Assembly: GCF_001590795.1 (NCBI RefSeq)
Contig: NZ_JXDL01000001.1
Coordinates: forward strand, 1,566,004-1,598,463
Reading direction: 5' to 3'
DNA: 32,460 nucleotides
DNA from: Bradyrhizobium sp. AT1
Lineage (GTDB): Bacteria > Pseudomonadota > Alphaproteobacteria > Rhizobiales > Xanthobacteraceae
The translations under genes were made by a program, and so were the position numbers. This document shows, piece by piece, positions 1 to 8,519 of this stretch (position 1 is its first letter; every line of letters starts with the position of its first letter). Below the pieces are notes generated by a model, which worked only from the letters and a program-made list of their open reading frames with translations, did not search any database and was not told the DNA's origin.

Positions 1-352
1 TCGGGAGCGTTGCACTATTGCCCCGTCGCCTTGCGGATAATTGATGTGTGGCCCGGTCGGGCCGCACATCGCCACAAGACTTGACGCCAGACTGCGGGCG
101 CCAGGACCACACGATTTTGCCGTACGCCGATCACACCGGTCGTGCGCGCGAGGCGCTCTGCTCACGGTTGCCCGCCCTGCAAAACCCTTCGCGCCGATGC
201 GATCTGAGTCCACCGCCACTCGGCCCGCGTTCGTGACGATCGCGATACGCCCCTTGTCCTTGGGCCGGGTTGCCACGACACATACGCGCTTTCCGAATTT
301 CGGTAAAGTGGAATCTTTTTGCCGGCGCGGATTGACCGACGGCTTGGGTGTT

Positions 353-367
353 TTGCCCGACGGGCAA
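353..367. repeat. Short perfect palindrome TTGCCCGACGGGCAA
   Basis: Two 7-base arms (TTGCCCG and CGGGCAA) flank one central base. From memory, this motif recurs in Bradyrhizobium intergenic DNA. A related half copy appears near 531-541. It could be part of a dispersed repeat or a hairpin; no gene-specific role can be assigned. Confidence 0.5.
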
Positions 368-395
368 CGCAAGGGATTGTGGCCCGAGATCTTGA

Positions 396-513
396 AGCCC
401 GGATGGAGCCAACGGGTCGGCGCGAAGCGCCGCCCGATGACAGGCTCCGCGTAATCCGGGATTCCATCCACGCGAAACGACGGTCCCGGATTGCGCTTCG
501 CTCCATCCGGGCT
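396..513. repeat. Long inverted repeat with 14-bp perfect arms
   Basis: AGCCCGGATGGAGC at 396-409 is the exact reverse complement of GCTCCATCCGGGCT at 500-513. The interior holds further self-complementary pieces (GGCGCGAAGCGCC near 419-431, and two related 'ATCCGGGATT/CCCGGATTG' stretches). This ~118-bp structure resembles the dispersed palindromic intergenic repeats of Bradyrhizobium. Confidence 0.7.
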
Positions 514-605
514 ACCAGCGGTGTGTTGATTTGCCCGACCGGGCCTCACGTTGGTATGGTTCCTGCAGGCACTTCGCTTCCCTACCCCCTGACAAGACTG
601 TGACA

Positions 606-1778
606 ATGCCAAGCTCAAGACCCGACCGTATTCGCAAACTCCTCGCCGACCTCGTCGGCTTCGACACCGTCAGTGACCGCACCAATTTGCCGCTGATCGC
701 CCATATCGAGAACTATCTTGCCGCCTTCGGCATCAAGGGCGAGCGCGTCGTCGATGCGACCGGGCAAAAGGCCTCGCTGTGGGTCACGATCGGCCCCGAG
801 GACCGCCCGGGCTTCGTGCTGTCGGGCCACACCGACGTCGTGCCCGTGGTCGGCCAGGACTGGAGCCACGATCCGTTCAAGCTGATCGAGCGCGACGGCA
901 AGCTCTATGGCCGCGGCACCACCGACATGAAGGGCTTTGTCGCAGTGTGCCTCGCCATGGTGCCGGAGATGGTGGACGCGAAGCTCACGACGCCGATTCA
1001 CCTCGCGATCTCCTATGACGAGGAGATCGGCTGCGTCGGCGTGCGGCCGATGCTGCGCGAGGTCGCGAAGAAGAAGATCAAACCGCTCGGCGCCTTCATC
1101 GGCGAGCCGACCGAGATGAAGGTGATCATCGGCCACAAGGGCAAGCACGGCGTGCGCGCGACCTTTCGCGGGCTCGCCCGCCATTCCTCGATCGCGCCCG
1201 ATGGGGTCAATGCGATCGAATATGCGGCCGAGCTGATCGTCGAGATCCGCCGCCGGGCCGAGCAGCTCGCGGCCGCGCGCGAGCCGGGCAGCCTCTACGA
1301 CGTTCCGCACTCGACGCTGCTCACCAGCATCGTGCATGGCGGGGCGGCGCTGAATATCGTGCCCGACACCTGCACGGTTGATTTCGAATGCCGCGGCATC
1401 GGCATCACCGAGTCGCGCGAGGTCACGGATGCGATCGTCGCCTGGGCCAAGGCCGAGCTCGACCCCGCAATGAAAGCCCGGCATCCCGATTGCGGCATCG
1501 ATTTCGAGGAGATCCTCGACTACCCCGCGCTCGACACCGCTGCCGACGCGGCCATCGTCACGCTCGCCAAGAGCCTTGCCGGGCGCAACGACCACGCCAA
1601 GGTCGCGTTCGGCACGGAGGCGAGCCTGTTCGCCGACATAGCGGATGTGCCGTCAGTGGTGATCGGCCCCGGCGCGATCGCGCAGGCGCATACGCCGGAT
1701 GAGTTCGTGGAAATGGCGGAGCTGGAGAAATGCGCGGGGTTTGTCGAGCGGCTGATCGCGCATTGCGTGAAGGGGTAG
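606..1778 (+). CDS. argE: Acetylornithine deacetylase (M20 metallopeptidase family)
   Basis: 390 residues. The enzyme hydrolyses N-acetylornithine to ornithine and acetate in cytoplasmic arginine synthesis. The M20 metal-binding motifs are visible: SGHTDVVP (H75, D77), GRGTTDMKG (D107) and SYDEEIG (E139/E140), followed by the dimerisation domain and a C-terminal FGTEASLF segment typical of ArgE. I chose the ATG at 606 because homology begins there; the frame stays open upstream to 531 but those residues look like translated repeat DNA. The Shine-Dalgarno sequence before 606 is weak. The gene stands alone. A related M20 amidohydrolase with another N-acyl substrate is possible but less likely. 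Confidence 0.88.
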   Translation: MPSSRPDRIRKLLADLVGFDTVSDRTNLPLIAHIENYLAAFGIKGERVVDATGQKASLWVTIGPEDRPGFVLSGHTDVVPVVGQDWSHDPFKLIERDGKLYGRGTTDMKGFVAVCLAMVPEMVDAKLTTPIHLAISYDEEIGCVGVRPMLREVAKKKIKPLGAFIGEPTEMKVIIGHKGKHGVRATFRGLARHSSIAPDGVNAIEYAAELIVEIRRRAEQLAAAREPGSLYDVPHSTLLTSIVHGGAALNIVPDTCTVDFECRGIGITESREVTDAIVAWAKAELDPAMKARHPDCGIDFEEILDYPALDTAADAAIVTLAKSLAGRNDHAKVAFGTEASLFADIADVPSVVIGPGAIAQAHTPDEFVEMAELEKCAGFVERLIAHCVKG

Positions 1779-1794
1779 ATGGAGTTCGCAATTG

Positions 1795-1927
1795 CTGGGT
1801 CCCGGCTCTGCGCAGCAGCGTTGCACGCTGCAGCGCGTCCGGGACACGAGAGAGCATCGCGAAAATCCAGTCTCGTGTCCCGGACGCGGTGCGGCACGAA
1901 GTGACGCTCCGCAGAGCCGGGACCCAG
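1795..1927. repeat. Bradyrhizobium-type long palindromic repeat, copy A
   Basis: CTGGGTCCCGGCTCTGC at the left end is mirrored by GCAGAGCCGGGACCCAG at the right end. Further in, CGTCCGGGACACGAG is mirrored by CTCGTGTCCCGGACG. The whole 133 bp can fold as one long imperfect hairpin. It starts just after argE and could also end its transcript. A sister copy lies at 2294-2417 on the other side of the GIY-YIG gene. Confidence 0.85.
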
Positions 1928-1995
1928 ACCGCTTGGCGACGGCATCGAAACATGCAACTTTAGAGGGCGCTATCGTCAACGTTGGTTGCACGGTC

Positions 1996-2292
1996 ATGCC
2001 CTATTTCGTGTACATCCTCGCGAGCAAACGAAACGGCACCCTGTACATCGGAGTGACTAACGACCTCGCTCGTCGAATAAGCGAGCACAAGGCCAAGCTG
2101 ATCCCCGGATTTACACGGCAGTACGACGTCACCCTGCTCGTCTATTTTGAAGCCTTCGAGTCCGTGCTTGAAGCGCGGGCGCGCGAGCACACGCTGAAGC
2201 GTTGGCGGCGCGCTTGGAAGCTCAAGCTGATCGAAGATCTCAATCCGAATTGGCGCGATCTTAGCGACGAGCTGAACACCTTGGCGACGTAG
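1996..2292 (+). CDS. Small GIY-YIG domain nuclease-like protein
   Basis: 98 residues consisting of a single GIY-YIG domain. MPYFVYILAS opens the domain (the 'GIY' position is YVYIL-like, here FVYIL), followed by GTLYIGVTNDLARRISEH (YIG plus the conserved Arg of helix 1), a Lys-rich tail and PNW near the C-terminus. The glutamate expected in catalytic members may be the one in FEAFESV or a nearby residue; I cannot fix it by eye. The family includes UvrC and homing-endonuclease domains, but the function of the stand-alone bacterial members is unknown. The ATG at 1996 begins the domain; the open frame upstream reads through repeat DNA. The gene sits between two copies of one palindrome: 68 bp from copy A, and its stop codon is 1 bp from copy B. 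Confidence 0.85.
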   Translation: MPYFVYILASKRNGTLYIGVTNDLARRISEHKAKLIPGFTRQYDVTLLVYFEAFESVLEARAREHTLKRWRRAWKLKLIEDLNPNWRDLSDELNTLAT

Positions 2293-2293
2293 A

Positions 2294-2417
2294 TGGGTCC
2301 CGGCTCTGCGGAGCAGCACTTCGTGCTGCACCGCGTCCGGGACACGAGAGCTACGAATGCCGCCTGTGTCCCGGACGCAGTGCGGTGCGCAGTACCGCAC
2401 TGCAGAGCCGGGACCCA
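2294..2417. repeat. Bradyrhizobium-type long palindromic repeat, copy B
   Basis: TGGGTCCCGGCTCTGC is mirrored by GCAGAGCCGGGACCCA, and GCGTCCGGGACAC by GTGTCCCGGACGC. It is related to copy A at 1795-1927 but the centre differs. It lies between the convergent GIY-YIG and phosphotransferase genes, where it could also terminate transcription from both sides. Confidence 0.85.
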
Positions 2418-2444
2418 AAACCACCAGCCGGGGTCGCCTTGTTG

Positions 2445-3503
2445 CTACACCGCGCCCGCCTTTTGCGCGTATTCCCATGACGCCTTCGACAGCGGCACGG
2501 TGCGCTTGGCGGATTCCAGGGCCTTGGCGTTGGCGGCGGTGCCGTCGCGGACGCGACCGGCGATGCCTTGGGTGATGCCGGCGAGGCGGAACAGATTGTA
2601 GGCGAAATACCAGTTGAGATCAGGCACCGTCATGTTGGTGACGTTGCAATAGATCTGCGCAGCCTCTTCCACGCTCGGGATGTTGAGCGCCTTGAGATCG
2701 GCGCCCTCGAGGCCCGGCATGATCCACTGCATCAAGAGATAGGTGAAGTCGGCCATGGGATCGCCGAGCGTCGACAGCTCCCAGTCCAGCACGGCCTGCA
2801 CGCGCGGTTCCGTCGCGTGGAAAATCATGTTGTCGAGGCGATAATCGCCGTGGACGATCGAGACGCGCGCCTGCTCCGGCACGGTCTTGGGCAGCCATTC
2901 GGCGACCTTCTCGAACTCGGGAATGTGCTGCGTTTCCGACGCGCGATATTGTTTGGTCCAGCGGTCGATCTGCCGCGCGAAATAGTTTCCGGGCTTGCCG
3001 AATTCGCCAAGCCCGATCGCGACGGGATCGAACATGTGAAGCTTGGCCAGCGTCTCGATCTTGCTGGTGAAGATCTTGCGGCGATCGTCCGGCGTCTGGC
3101 TCGGCAGCGTCGGATCCCAGAACACCCGGCCCTCCTCCATCGACATGATGTAGAAGGCGGCGCCGATGACGCTATCGTCCTGGCACAGCGCATAAGCGCG
3201 CGCGACCGGAAATCCCTGTTTTCCAAGGGCGGCAATGACGCGATATTCGCGATCGACGGCGTGCGCCGACGGCAGCAATTTGCCGAACGGCTTGCGTCGC
3301 ATCACGTAGGAACGGTTGGGCGTGTTCAGCCGATAGGTCGGATTGGACTGGCCGCCCTTGAACTGGAGCACGACCAGCGGTCCCTCGAAGCCTTCGACGT
3401 GCTCGCGCATCCACGCTTCGAGGCGCAGCTCGTCGAAACGATGCCGCTCCTCGACCGGCTTGGTGCCCGAAAACTCTTCGTCTTTCCTGACGCCGTCGGC
3501 CAT
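2445..3503 (-). CDS. Phosphotransferase family protein (APH/ACAD10-11 kinase-like)
   Basis: 352 residues with an aminoglycoside-phosphotransferase fold. Visible parts are an N-terminal nucleotide-binding lobe (LQFKGGQSNPTYRL, residues 47-59, and YVMRRKP, 66-72), the Brenner motif IVHGDYRLDN (216-225) and the Mg-binding LDWELSTLGDP (239-249). Fused homologues in eukaryotic ACAD10/ACAD11 phosphorylate 4-hydroxyacyl-CoAs so that the partner dehydrogenase domain can process them. Here the acyl-CoA dehydrogenase is a separate gene 151 bp upstream on the same strand, so a joint role in 4-hydroxy fatty-acid breakdown is a reasonable inference. The start ATG at 3503 has a GAGGGAG sequence upstream. 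Confidence 0.87.
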   Translation of the reverse strand: MADGVRKDEEFSGTKPVEERHRFDELRLEAWMREHVEGFEGPLVVLQFKGGQSNPTYRLNTPNRSYVMRRKPFGKLLPSAHAVDREYRVIAALGKQGFPVARAYALCQDDSVIGAAFYIMSMEEGRVFWDPTLPSQTPDDRRKIFTSKIETLAKLHMFDPVAIGLGEFGKPGNYFARQIDRWTKQYRASETQHIPEFEKVAEWLPKTVPEQARVSIVHGDYRLDNMIFHATEPRVQAVLDWELSTLGDPMADFTYLLMQWIMPGLEGADLKALNIPSVEEAAQIYCNVTNMTVPDLNWYFAYNLFRLAGITQGIAGRVRDGTAANAKALESAKRTVPLSKASWEYAQKAGAV

Positions 3504-3654
3504 GACGCTCCCTCTTCAGTCCTGACCCTTTTTTAAGGTCGAGCATGATCCTAATCGGTAACCGCTGGCGCACTTGCGTCAAGCGGTCATTGCGAATGGG
3601 ACCATGCCCTGTCGTTTCTTCAAGTCGGGAGCGCCGCCTGGCTCTCCCTCTCAA

Positions 3655-4890
3655 TCAATGACTGGGAGAGTTGGCATACTTCCGAACCTCAAGCCTGGCA
3701 ATGGCGCGATTGTGCACCTCGTCCGGACCGTCGGCGAGACGGAGCGTGCGGATGTGGGCGTAGTCCTTGGCAAGACCCGCCTCGTCCGACACACCGGCGC
3801 CGCCGAAGGCCTGGATCGCCTCGTCGATGATCTTCAGCGCCATGTTGGGCGCTGCGACCTTGATCATGGCGATCTCGGCCTGCGCGGTCTTGTTGCCCAC
3901 CTTGTCCATCATGTCGGCGGCCTTGAGACACAGAAGCCGCGTCATCTCGATGTTGGTGCGGGCCTCGCCGATGCGCTGTTCCCACACGGAGTGCTCGACG
4001 ATCTTCTTGCCGAAGGCGCTGCGCGAGGACAGACGCTTCACCATCTTCTCCAGCGCCTCCTCGGCCTTGCCGATGGTGCGCATGCAGTGATGGATGCGGC
4101 CCGGCCCAAGACGGCCTTGCGCGATCTCGAAGCCGCGGCCTTCGCCGAGCAGGATGTTCTCCTTCGGCACCCGCACATTGTCGAGCAGCACCTGGGCGTG
4201 GCCGTGCGGCGCGTCGTCGAAGCCGAACACCGGCAGCATCTTCTCGACCTTGATGCCGGGGGTGTCGAGCGGAACCAGGATCTGAGACTGCTGCTGATGC
4301 TTGGCCGCCTTGAAATCGGTCTTGCCCATCAGGATCGCGATCTTGCAACGGGGATCGCCGACGCCCGACGACCACCATTTGCGGCCGTTGATGACGTAGT
4401 GGTCGCCGTCCTTCTCGATGCGGGTCTCGATGTTGGTGGCATCGGACGAGGCCACCGCCGGTTCCGTCATCAGGAAGGCCGAGCGGATCTCGCCGTCCAT
4501 CAGCGGACGCAGCCATTTGCGCTTCTGCTCCTTGGAGCCGTAGCGGATGAACACCTCCATGTTGCCGGTGTCGGGCGCGGAACAGTTGAACACTTCCGAG
4601 GCCCAGGTGATGCGGCCCATCTCTTCCGACAGCAACGCGTATTCGAGATTGGTCAGTCCCGCGCCGCGGAATTCGTCGTCCTCATGCTCGCTCGGCGGCA
4701 TGAACATGTTCCAGAGGCCTTCGGCCTTCGCCTTCTTCTTGAGGTCCTCCAGGATCGGGATCACCTTCCAGCGCTCGCCGGCGTGATCCTGCTGGTCGTA
4801 GATCGGCACCGCCGGGCGCACGTGCTTGGCCATGAAGGACCGCACGCGGTCGAGCCATTCCTTCTGCTTGGGGGACAGATCGAAATCCAT
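3655..4890 (-). CDS. Acyl-CoA dehydrogenase (ACAD10/11-like)
   Basis: 411 residues of an FAD-dependent acyl-CoA dehydrogenase. Segments seen are the N-terminal helical domain ([16 protein letters not shown]), the FAD/substrate loop [15 protein letters not shown] (139-153), [10 protein letters not shown] (168-176), and the C-terminal [11 protein letters not shown] (360-370) and [17 protein letters not shown] (385-401). At the position of the usual catalytic YEGT glutamate the sequence is ADGP, giving Asp387, as remembered for the ACAD10/11 branch. The ATG at 4890 is preceded by GAGGAG; the open frame runs further upstream to 5232 but crosses the divergent TetR gene and promoter region. It is likely co-transcribed with the phosphotransferase downstream and controlled by the divergent TetR protein. 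Confidence 0.92.
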   Translation of the reverse strand: MDFDLSPKQKEWLDRVRSFMAKHVRPAVPIYDQQDHAGERWKVIPILEDLKKKAKAEGLWNMFMPPSEHEDDEFRGAGLTNLEYALLSEEMGRITWASEVFNCSAPDTGNMEVFIRYGSKEQKRKWLRPLMDGEIRSAFLMTEPAVASSDATNIETRIEKDGDHYVINGRKWWSSGVGDPRCKIAILMGKTDFKAAKHQQQSQILVPLDTPGIKVEKMLPVFGFDDAPHGHAQVLLDNVRVPKENILLGEGRGFEIAQGRLGPGRIHHCMRTIGKAEEALEKMVKRLSSRSAFGKKIVEHSVWEQRIGEARTNIEMTRLLCLKAADMMDKVGNKTAQAEIAMIKVAAPNMALKIIDEAIQAFGGAGVSDEAGLAKDYAHIRTLRLADGPDEVHNRAIARLEVRKYANSPSH

Positions 4891-5053
4891 GGGACGCTCC
4901 TCGTCTCTCTTTTGCGAACTCGTTTTACGCCGGACTGTCTTCCCCTTGCGCACGGCCCGCAAGTGCGGGGCTCGCGGGCGTTTCGGAACCAGCGTTGCGA
5001 GTTGCGAACGAGTCCCGATTGCGGATTGACATCTCCGGCCTTCAAACGATAGT

Positions 5054-5071
5054 TTCATACAACTGTTTGAA
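5054..5071. promoter_or_regulatory. Palindromic candidate operator for the TetR regulator
   Basis: TTCATACAACTGTTTGAA has dyad symmetry TTCAnACAnnTGTnTGAA (14 of 18 positions). A further outer copy of the half site, TTCAAAC at 5041-5047, precedes it. It lies 27 bp before the TetR start and 164 bp before the divergent acyl-CoA dehydrogenase, and overlaps the region just after a possible promoter (TTGACA at 5026-5031, TAGTTT at 5050-5055). Size and position suit a TetR dimer; binding is inferred. Confidence 0.6.
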
Positions 5072-5097
5072 TTGCAACTCCCTCCACGAGGGTACCC

Positions 5098-5757
5098 ATG
5101 GCCAGCGATCACACCCGGTCTGCCATTCTGACCGCCGCCGAACGGCTCTATGCCGATCGCGGCTTCAGCGACGTGACGCTGCGCGACATCGTCGCGGAGG
5201 CCGGCGTCAACCTCGCCGCGGTGAACTATCATTTCGGTTCGAAGGACGAGCTGATCGCGGAATTATTTGTCACGCGCTCGATCGCCACCAACCGCGAGCG
5301 CCTGCGCGAATTGAAGGCGGCTGAAGAGCAAGGCGGCGGCCGCGCGCCGATCGAGGTGATCCTGCATGCGCTGGTCGGGCCGACCTTGCGCGGCTGCCTT
5401 GGCCCTGAGAACCAGCGCTCGACCGCGGCGCGCTTCATGATCCGCGCCTCGATCGAATCCGTGCCGCCGATCCGCCGCATCAAGAATCGCGAGATCGACC
5501 ATTTGCGGAAATTCGCCGGCGCGATGCGCCGCGCCCTGCCCGAGCGCAGCGACGTCGACATCTACTGGGGCCTGAATTTCGCGCTGGCGATGGCGCACCA
5601 CACCATCCGCGAGAGCGAGCGGCTGACAAAACTGTCGGAAGGCAAATGCGACCTCGACGACGTCGAGGACGTGATATCGCGGGTGGTCAGCGTGGCGACG
5701 ATGGCGCTGACGGCGGGCAAGGCCGAGGCGAAGGCGGCGCGGGTGGCGGCGCGCTGA
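5098..5757 (+). CDS. TetR/AcrR-family transcriptional regulator
   Basis: 219 residues. The N-terminal DNA-binding domain is classic: residues 7-50 include [39 protein letters not shown] and GSKDELI. The C-terminal ligand domain ends in a helical tail rich in Ala, Lys and Glu. TetR proteins next to acyl-CoA dehydrogenases usually repress fatty-acid or acyl-CoA catabolism genes and are released by acyl-CoA; the divergent arrangement with the gene starting at 4890 supports this as an inference. The start is ATG 5098 with CGAGG upstream. A palindrome in the shared intergenic region (5054-5071) is the likely binding site. Confidence 0.9.
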   Translation: MASDHTRSAILTAAERLYADRGFSDVTLRDIVAEAGVNLAAVNYHFGSKDELIAELFVTRSIATNRERLRELKAAEEQGGGRAPIEVILHALVGPTLRGCLGPENQRSTAARFMIRASIESVPPIRRIKNREIDHLRKFAGAMRRALPERSDVDIYWGLNFALAMAHHTIRESERLTKLSEGKCDLDDVEDVISRVVSVATMALTAGKAEAKAARVAAR

Positions 5758-5826
5758 CGCGCAGCAAGCGCAACGCGAAAACCCAGCCCCAGGCCGGGTC
5801 TCGCGCATCACAACGGGCTCGCGGGA

Positions 5827-6684
5827 TCAGTTCACGCGGCCAGCGCCGCCGAACTTGTAGCTGAATCCGATCCGGCCGATGTCGTAGCGCTGGTTGCGCG
5901 ACCACGAGGCACCACAGGGCCCTCCGCTGGAGCAATTCACCAGAGCGAGATCGAGCTTGTCGGACACCGATCCGACATCGACGTGCAGATATTCGGACCG
6001 CACGATCAGGTTCGGAGACAGCATCACCTCCGCTCCGACACCTGCGACCCACCCGGTGCTCATGCTCGAGAAATTCTGCGCGCCCAGATTCTTGCTCCCG
6101 TCATGTCCGCATCCGTTGACCCGGCAATCGACCGTGATGGTACTGCGAAGGTCGGCCAAGGCGAGACCGCCGGTGCCGTAGAGCAGGACACGGTCGAACG
6201 CGTAACCCAGCCGTCCCCGCAACGTGCCGAGTCCCCGGGTTTCGCTCTGGATCGTGACGAAACCGAAGCCGTTGTCGCGGCAGGGAACACCGAAGGTATC
6301 GGTCTCGCGGCAGAACGAGTAGCTGGACTTGGTCCATTGCCAGTCGCCTTCGACGCCGAAGACCAGCCGCGAGACCTGCCAATTATAGCCGAAGTGAACG
6401 CCACCAATGGCGGATGAGGACGACGGCGCCTGCGATTGGGCCGTGGGACTGTCCGGCTCGTTCTCGAAGAATTCCGAACGGCTTGACGACGTTGTCTGGC
6501 GGGCGCCGCCGACATCCGCGCCAAGATAGAATCCCGACCAGTCCCAGGCCGCGCCCGTCGCTGCCGCCTTCGGAAGGCGCGGCACGACATCCGAAGCATT
6601 CGCGCCAGCGAGCCCGACGCAGAGGAGGCCTGCTGCCGCCATTGCCGCGGCAAGCCATCCCTTCGAAAAAATCCAATCAGACAT
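5827..6684 (-). CDS. Outer-membrane beta-barrel protein (Omp25/Omp31-like porin family)
   Basis: 285 residues. A Sec signal peptide covers about residues 1-30 (hydrophobic LAAAMAAAGLLCVGLAGANA). The mature protein begins with a short linker and DWSGFYLGADVGGA, the usual first strand of rhizobial Omp25/Omp31-like barrels. Alternating strands follow (FGYNWQVSRLVFGVEGDWQW, LGTLRGRLGYAFDRVLLYGTGGLA, TGWVAGVGAEVMLSPNLIVRSEYLHVDVG), and the C-terminus GRIGFSYKFGG resembles a closing strand but ends with GRVN rather than Phe. Two Cys pairs occur in predicted loops (FCRETDTFGVPCR; DCRVNGCG). It probably serves as a structural outer-membrane protein; no partner gene is adjacent. Confidence 0.85.
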   Translation of the reverse strand: MSDWIFSKGWLAAAMAAAGLLCVGLAGANASDVVPRLPKAAATGAAWDWSGFYLGADVGGARQTTSSSRSEFFENEPDSPTAQSQAPSSSSAIGGVHFGYNWQVSRLVFGVEGDWQWTKSSYSFCRETDTFGVPCRDNGFGFVTIQSETRGLGTLRGRLGYAFDRVLLYGTGGLALADLRSTITVDCRVNGCGHDGSKNLGAQNFSSMSTGWVAGVGAEVMLSPNLIVRSEYLHVDVGSVSDKLDLALVNCSSGGPCGASWSRNQRYDIGRIGFSYKFGGAGRVN

Positions 6685-6833
6685 TTTGTCCCTTCCATCG
6701 ACCCGCGCTGCTTCGCGAGTCGCGCCATTCCTGGAAGAGAGGCTTAAAGAGAGCTCACCCCGCGCGCGTCATTCGCTCGGATGACGCCCGGTGTCTTGCT
6801 GCGCCGTGTTGCCGATCTGCAATAGCTTCGGCT

Positions 6834-7226
6834 TTACGCCATCGCGATGCAGTCGATCTCGACGTCGAAGGGGCCGAACCATTCCAGCGTGCAGACGAAG
6901 ATGCGCGCCGGGGGATCGATTGGGAAGTAGCGGGCATAGACTGCGTTGAACGCGGCGAAGTGCCGGGTCGAGGTGCAGTAGACGTTGCACTTCATGACGT
7001 TGTCGAGCGAGGCGCCGGCCGTCTGAAGGCACAGCTTCATCTGCTCCATGATGATCTCGCTCTGCCGCGCGATGGCCATCCCGCCGATCTCGCCGGTCTC
7101 AGGATCGAACGGCGGCAAGCCCGCGACGAAGATCATGTTGCCGGCGCGCGTCACCGGCGATGTCGGCGCCTTCACACGGTCGAGGAACGTCGAGATCGGT
7201 TCGACTCGGAGCGCTTCGCGTTTCAT
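6834..7226 (-). CDS. RidA/YjgF family protein
   Basis: 130 residues, one full RidA domain. RidA-type enzymes hydrolyse reactive enamine/imine intermediates to ketones. Typical segments are ITRAGNMIFVAGLPPFDPETGEI-like residues about 24-46 (seen here as VTRAGNMIFVAGLPP), NVMKCNVYCT, and PPARIFVCTLEWFGPFDVEIDCIAMA at the end; the Arg of PPARI matches the substrate-binding arginine of active members. It lies in a same-strand block with a small protein, a BKACE enzyme and a CoA-transferase, suggesting a role in the same catabolic route. The start ATG 7226 has only a weak ribosome binding site. Confidence 0.88.
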   Translation of the reverse strand: MKREALRVEPISTFLDRVKAPTSPVTRAGNMIFVAGLPPFDPETGEIGGMAIARQSEIIMEQMKLCLQTAGASLDNVMKCNVYCTSTRHFAAFNAVYARYFPIDPPARIFVCTLEWFGPFDVEIDCIAMA

Positions 7227-7323
7227 GCGGCCACCTTCGGTTCGAGCGAGAGTGGCGCCTTGCTACATCATCTTGCAGCCGGCATGCTTCGCTTCTGATC
7301 GAAGTGTGGTGGAAGCGGGACGC

Positions 7324-7536
7324 TTACGCCCGCTGCGGCATCTCCTCGGCCTCCTTGGCGAGCAGCAGCAGCATCTCGATGCCCATCTCGCCTTCCTGCG
7401 GGGAGCGGATGAACTTTATTTCGTCGGCGCTTTGCCGCAGCGCAGCGACGATGGCCACGGCCTGGTTTGCGGTGGCCGCCTCGGTCGCCAGAACCGATTT
7501 CTGGTTCTTGGCCTGAAACCCGATGGTGTAGGACAT
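7324..7536 (-). CDS. Small conserved-looking hypothetical protein
   Basis: 70 residues, no recognised family. It begins MSYTIGFQAKNQKSV and is mainly helical with an acidic, Met/Leu-rich tail (EGEMGIEMLLLLAKEAEEM). It has no signal peptide or membrane segment. A GGGAGGGAAGTG stretch directly before the ATG at 7536 is a good ribosome binding site. It lies 106 bp after the BKACE gene and 97 bp before the RidA-like gene on the same strand, so it is probably part of that transcript. Function unknown. Confidence 0.6.
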   Translation of the reverse strand: MSYTIGFQAKNQKSVLATEAATANQAVAIVAALRQSADEIKFIRSPQEGEMGIEMLLLLAKEAEEMPQRA

Positions 7537-7642
7537 TCACTTCCCTCCCCGAACTCAAGTGGAGAGATCGAATCAGAGTCGCGCGCAAAGCGGAAGCCTG
7601 TGCGACTACGGACCGGACTTATCTGGGGATGGCCCGCAAGCC

Positions 7643-8515
7643 TCAGGCAAGGCCGAGCATCGCGCGGGCCTCCTCCGCGCTCGCGACGCTTGCGCCGAGG
7701 CTCTTCAGGATGCCGGCGGCATGCGCGACAAGCTCGGCATTGGTCTTCGCCAGCACGCCCTTGGACATGTAGAGATTGTCCTCCATGCCGACGCGGACGT
7801 GGCCGCCGAGCAGATAGGCTTGCGCCACCATCGGGAATTCGGCGCGGCCGATGCCGAAGCCGGACCAGATCGCGCCAGATGGCAGCAGGCTGCGGGCATA
7901 GAACATCGTCTCCGGCGTCGCGGAGAAGCCGTATTTCACGCCGAGCACGAGCGAGAACAGGCCCGGCCCCCTCAAGGTGCCGTCGGCGAACAGGTCGCGG
8001 GCCAGATGGCAATCGCCGCTGTCGAACAGCTCGATCTCCGGCAGCACGCCGGCCGCCTTCATCCGTTCCGCCATGATGCGGACATTGCGCGGCGTGTTGA
8101 TGACGACCTCGCCGCCGGAGTTCATGGTGTTGAGATCGAGCGTGCAGATGTCGGGCTTGAGCAGCTCGATATGCTCGACGCGCTTCTCGGGCTGGAGCAG
8201 CGTGGTGCCGGGGCCGGCAACGCGGGGGTCTTCGATCGATGGCACGAAGCGCCCGCCGGGACCGGTGGTGAGGTTGATGACGAGCGAGGCGTTGCGGGCG
8301 CGGATGCGCGCCACCACGTCGCGGTAGAGATCGATCTCCATCGAGGGGCGCCCCGTCGCGGGATCGCGCACATGGATGTGCGCGATGGCGGCGCCGGCTT
8401 CGGCCGCTTCCAGCGCGGAGGTTGCGATCTGCTCGGGCGTGATCGGCAGATACGGCGACTGCTCGGGTTTCGTCAGATTGCCGGTGATGGCGCAGGTGAT
8501 GATGGTTTTGGTCAT
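7643..8515 (-). CDS. Beta-keto acid cleavage enzyme (BKACE, DUF849)
   Basis: 290 residues. BKACE enzymes transfer the acyl part of a beta-keto acid to acetyl-CoA, giving acetoacetate and a new acyl-CoA; the first known member cleaves 3-keto-5-aminohexanoate in lysine fermentation. Visible motifs are the N-terminal TITCAITG-type strand, the zinc ligands in HIHVRD (H46, H48), IELFDSG (161-167) and GGHVRVGMEDN (237-247) with Arg and Glu matching the catalytic/metal residues. The keto-acid substrate of this member cannot be told from sequence. The ATG at 8515 is 4 bp past the stop of the CoA-transferase, so the two are translationally close and surely one operon. Confidence 0.9.
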   Translation of the reverse strand: MTKTIITCAITGNLTKPEQSPYLPITPEQIATSALEAAEAGAAIAHIHVRDPATGRPSMEIDLYRDVVARIRARNASLVINLTTGPGGRFVPSIEDPRVAGPGTTLLQPEKRVEHIELLKPDICTLDLNTMNSGGEVVINTPRNVRIMAERMKAAGVLPEIELFDSGDCHLARDLFADGTLRGPGLFSLVLGVKYGFSATPETMFYARSLLPSGAIWSGFGIGRAEFPMVAQAYLLGGHVRVGMEDNLYMSKGVLAKTNAELVAHAAGILKSLGASVASAEEARAMLGLA

Positions 8516-8519
8516 CGCG

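Larger units (their letters stand above)
1..605. other. Intergenic region, no convincing gene
   Basis: No reading frame here has a recognisable protein family or a convincing ribosome binding site; the short frames on both strands look like chance GC-rich frames. The right half holds the palindromic repeats listed separately (353-367 and 396-513). A second GCCCGACCGGGC-type motif lies near 534-545. A gene ending left of base 1 cannot be excluded. Confidence 0.6.

Noticed and set aside
1..605. Coding genes in the left edge
   Set aside because: All frames are short, overlap palindromic repeats and lack family features.
4891..5232. Long N-terminal extension of the acyl-CoA dehydrogenase
   Set aside because: It would overlap the TetR gene and the shared promoter region, while ATG 4890 has GAGGAG and begins the family homology.
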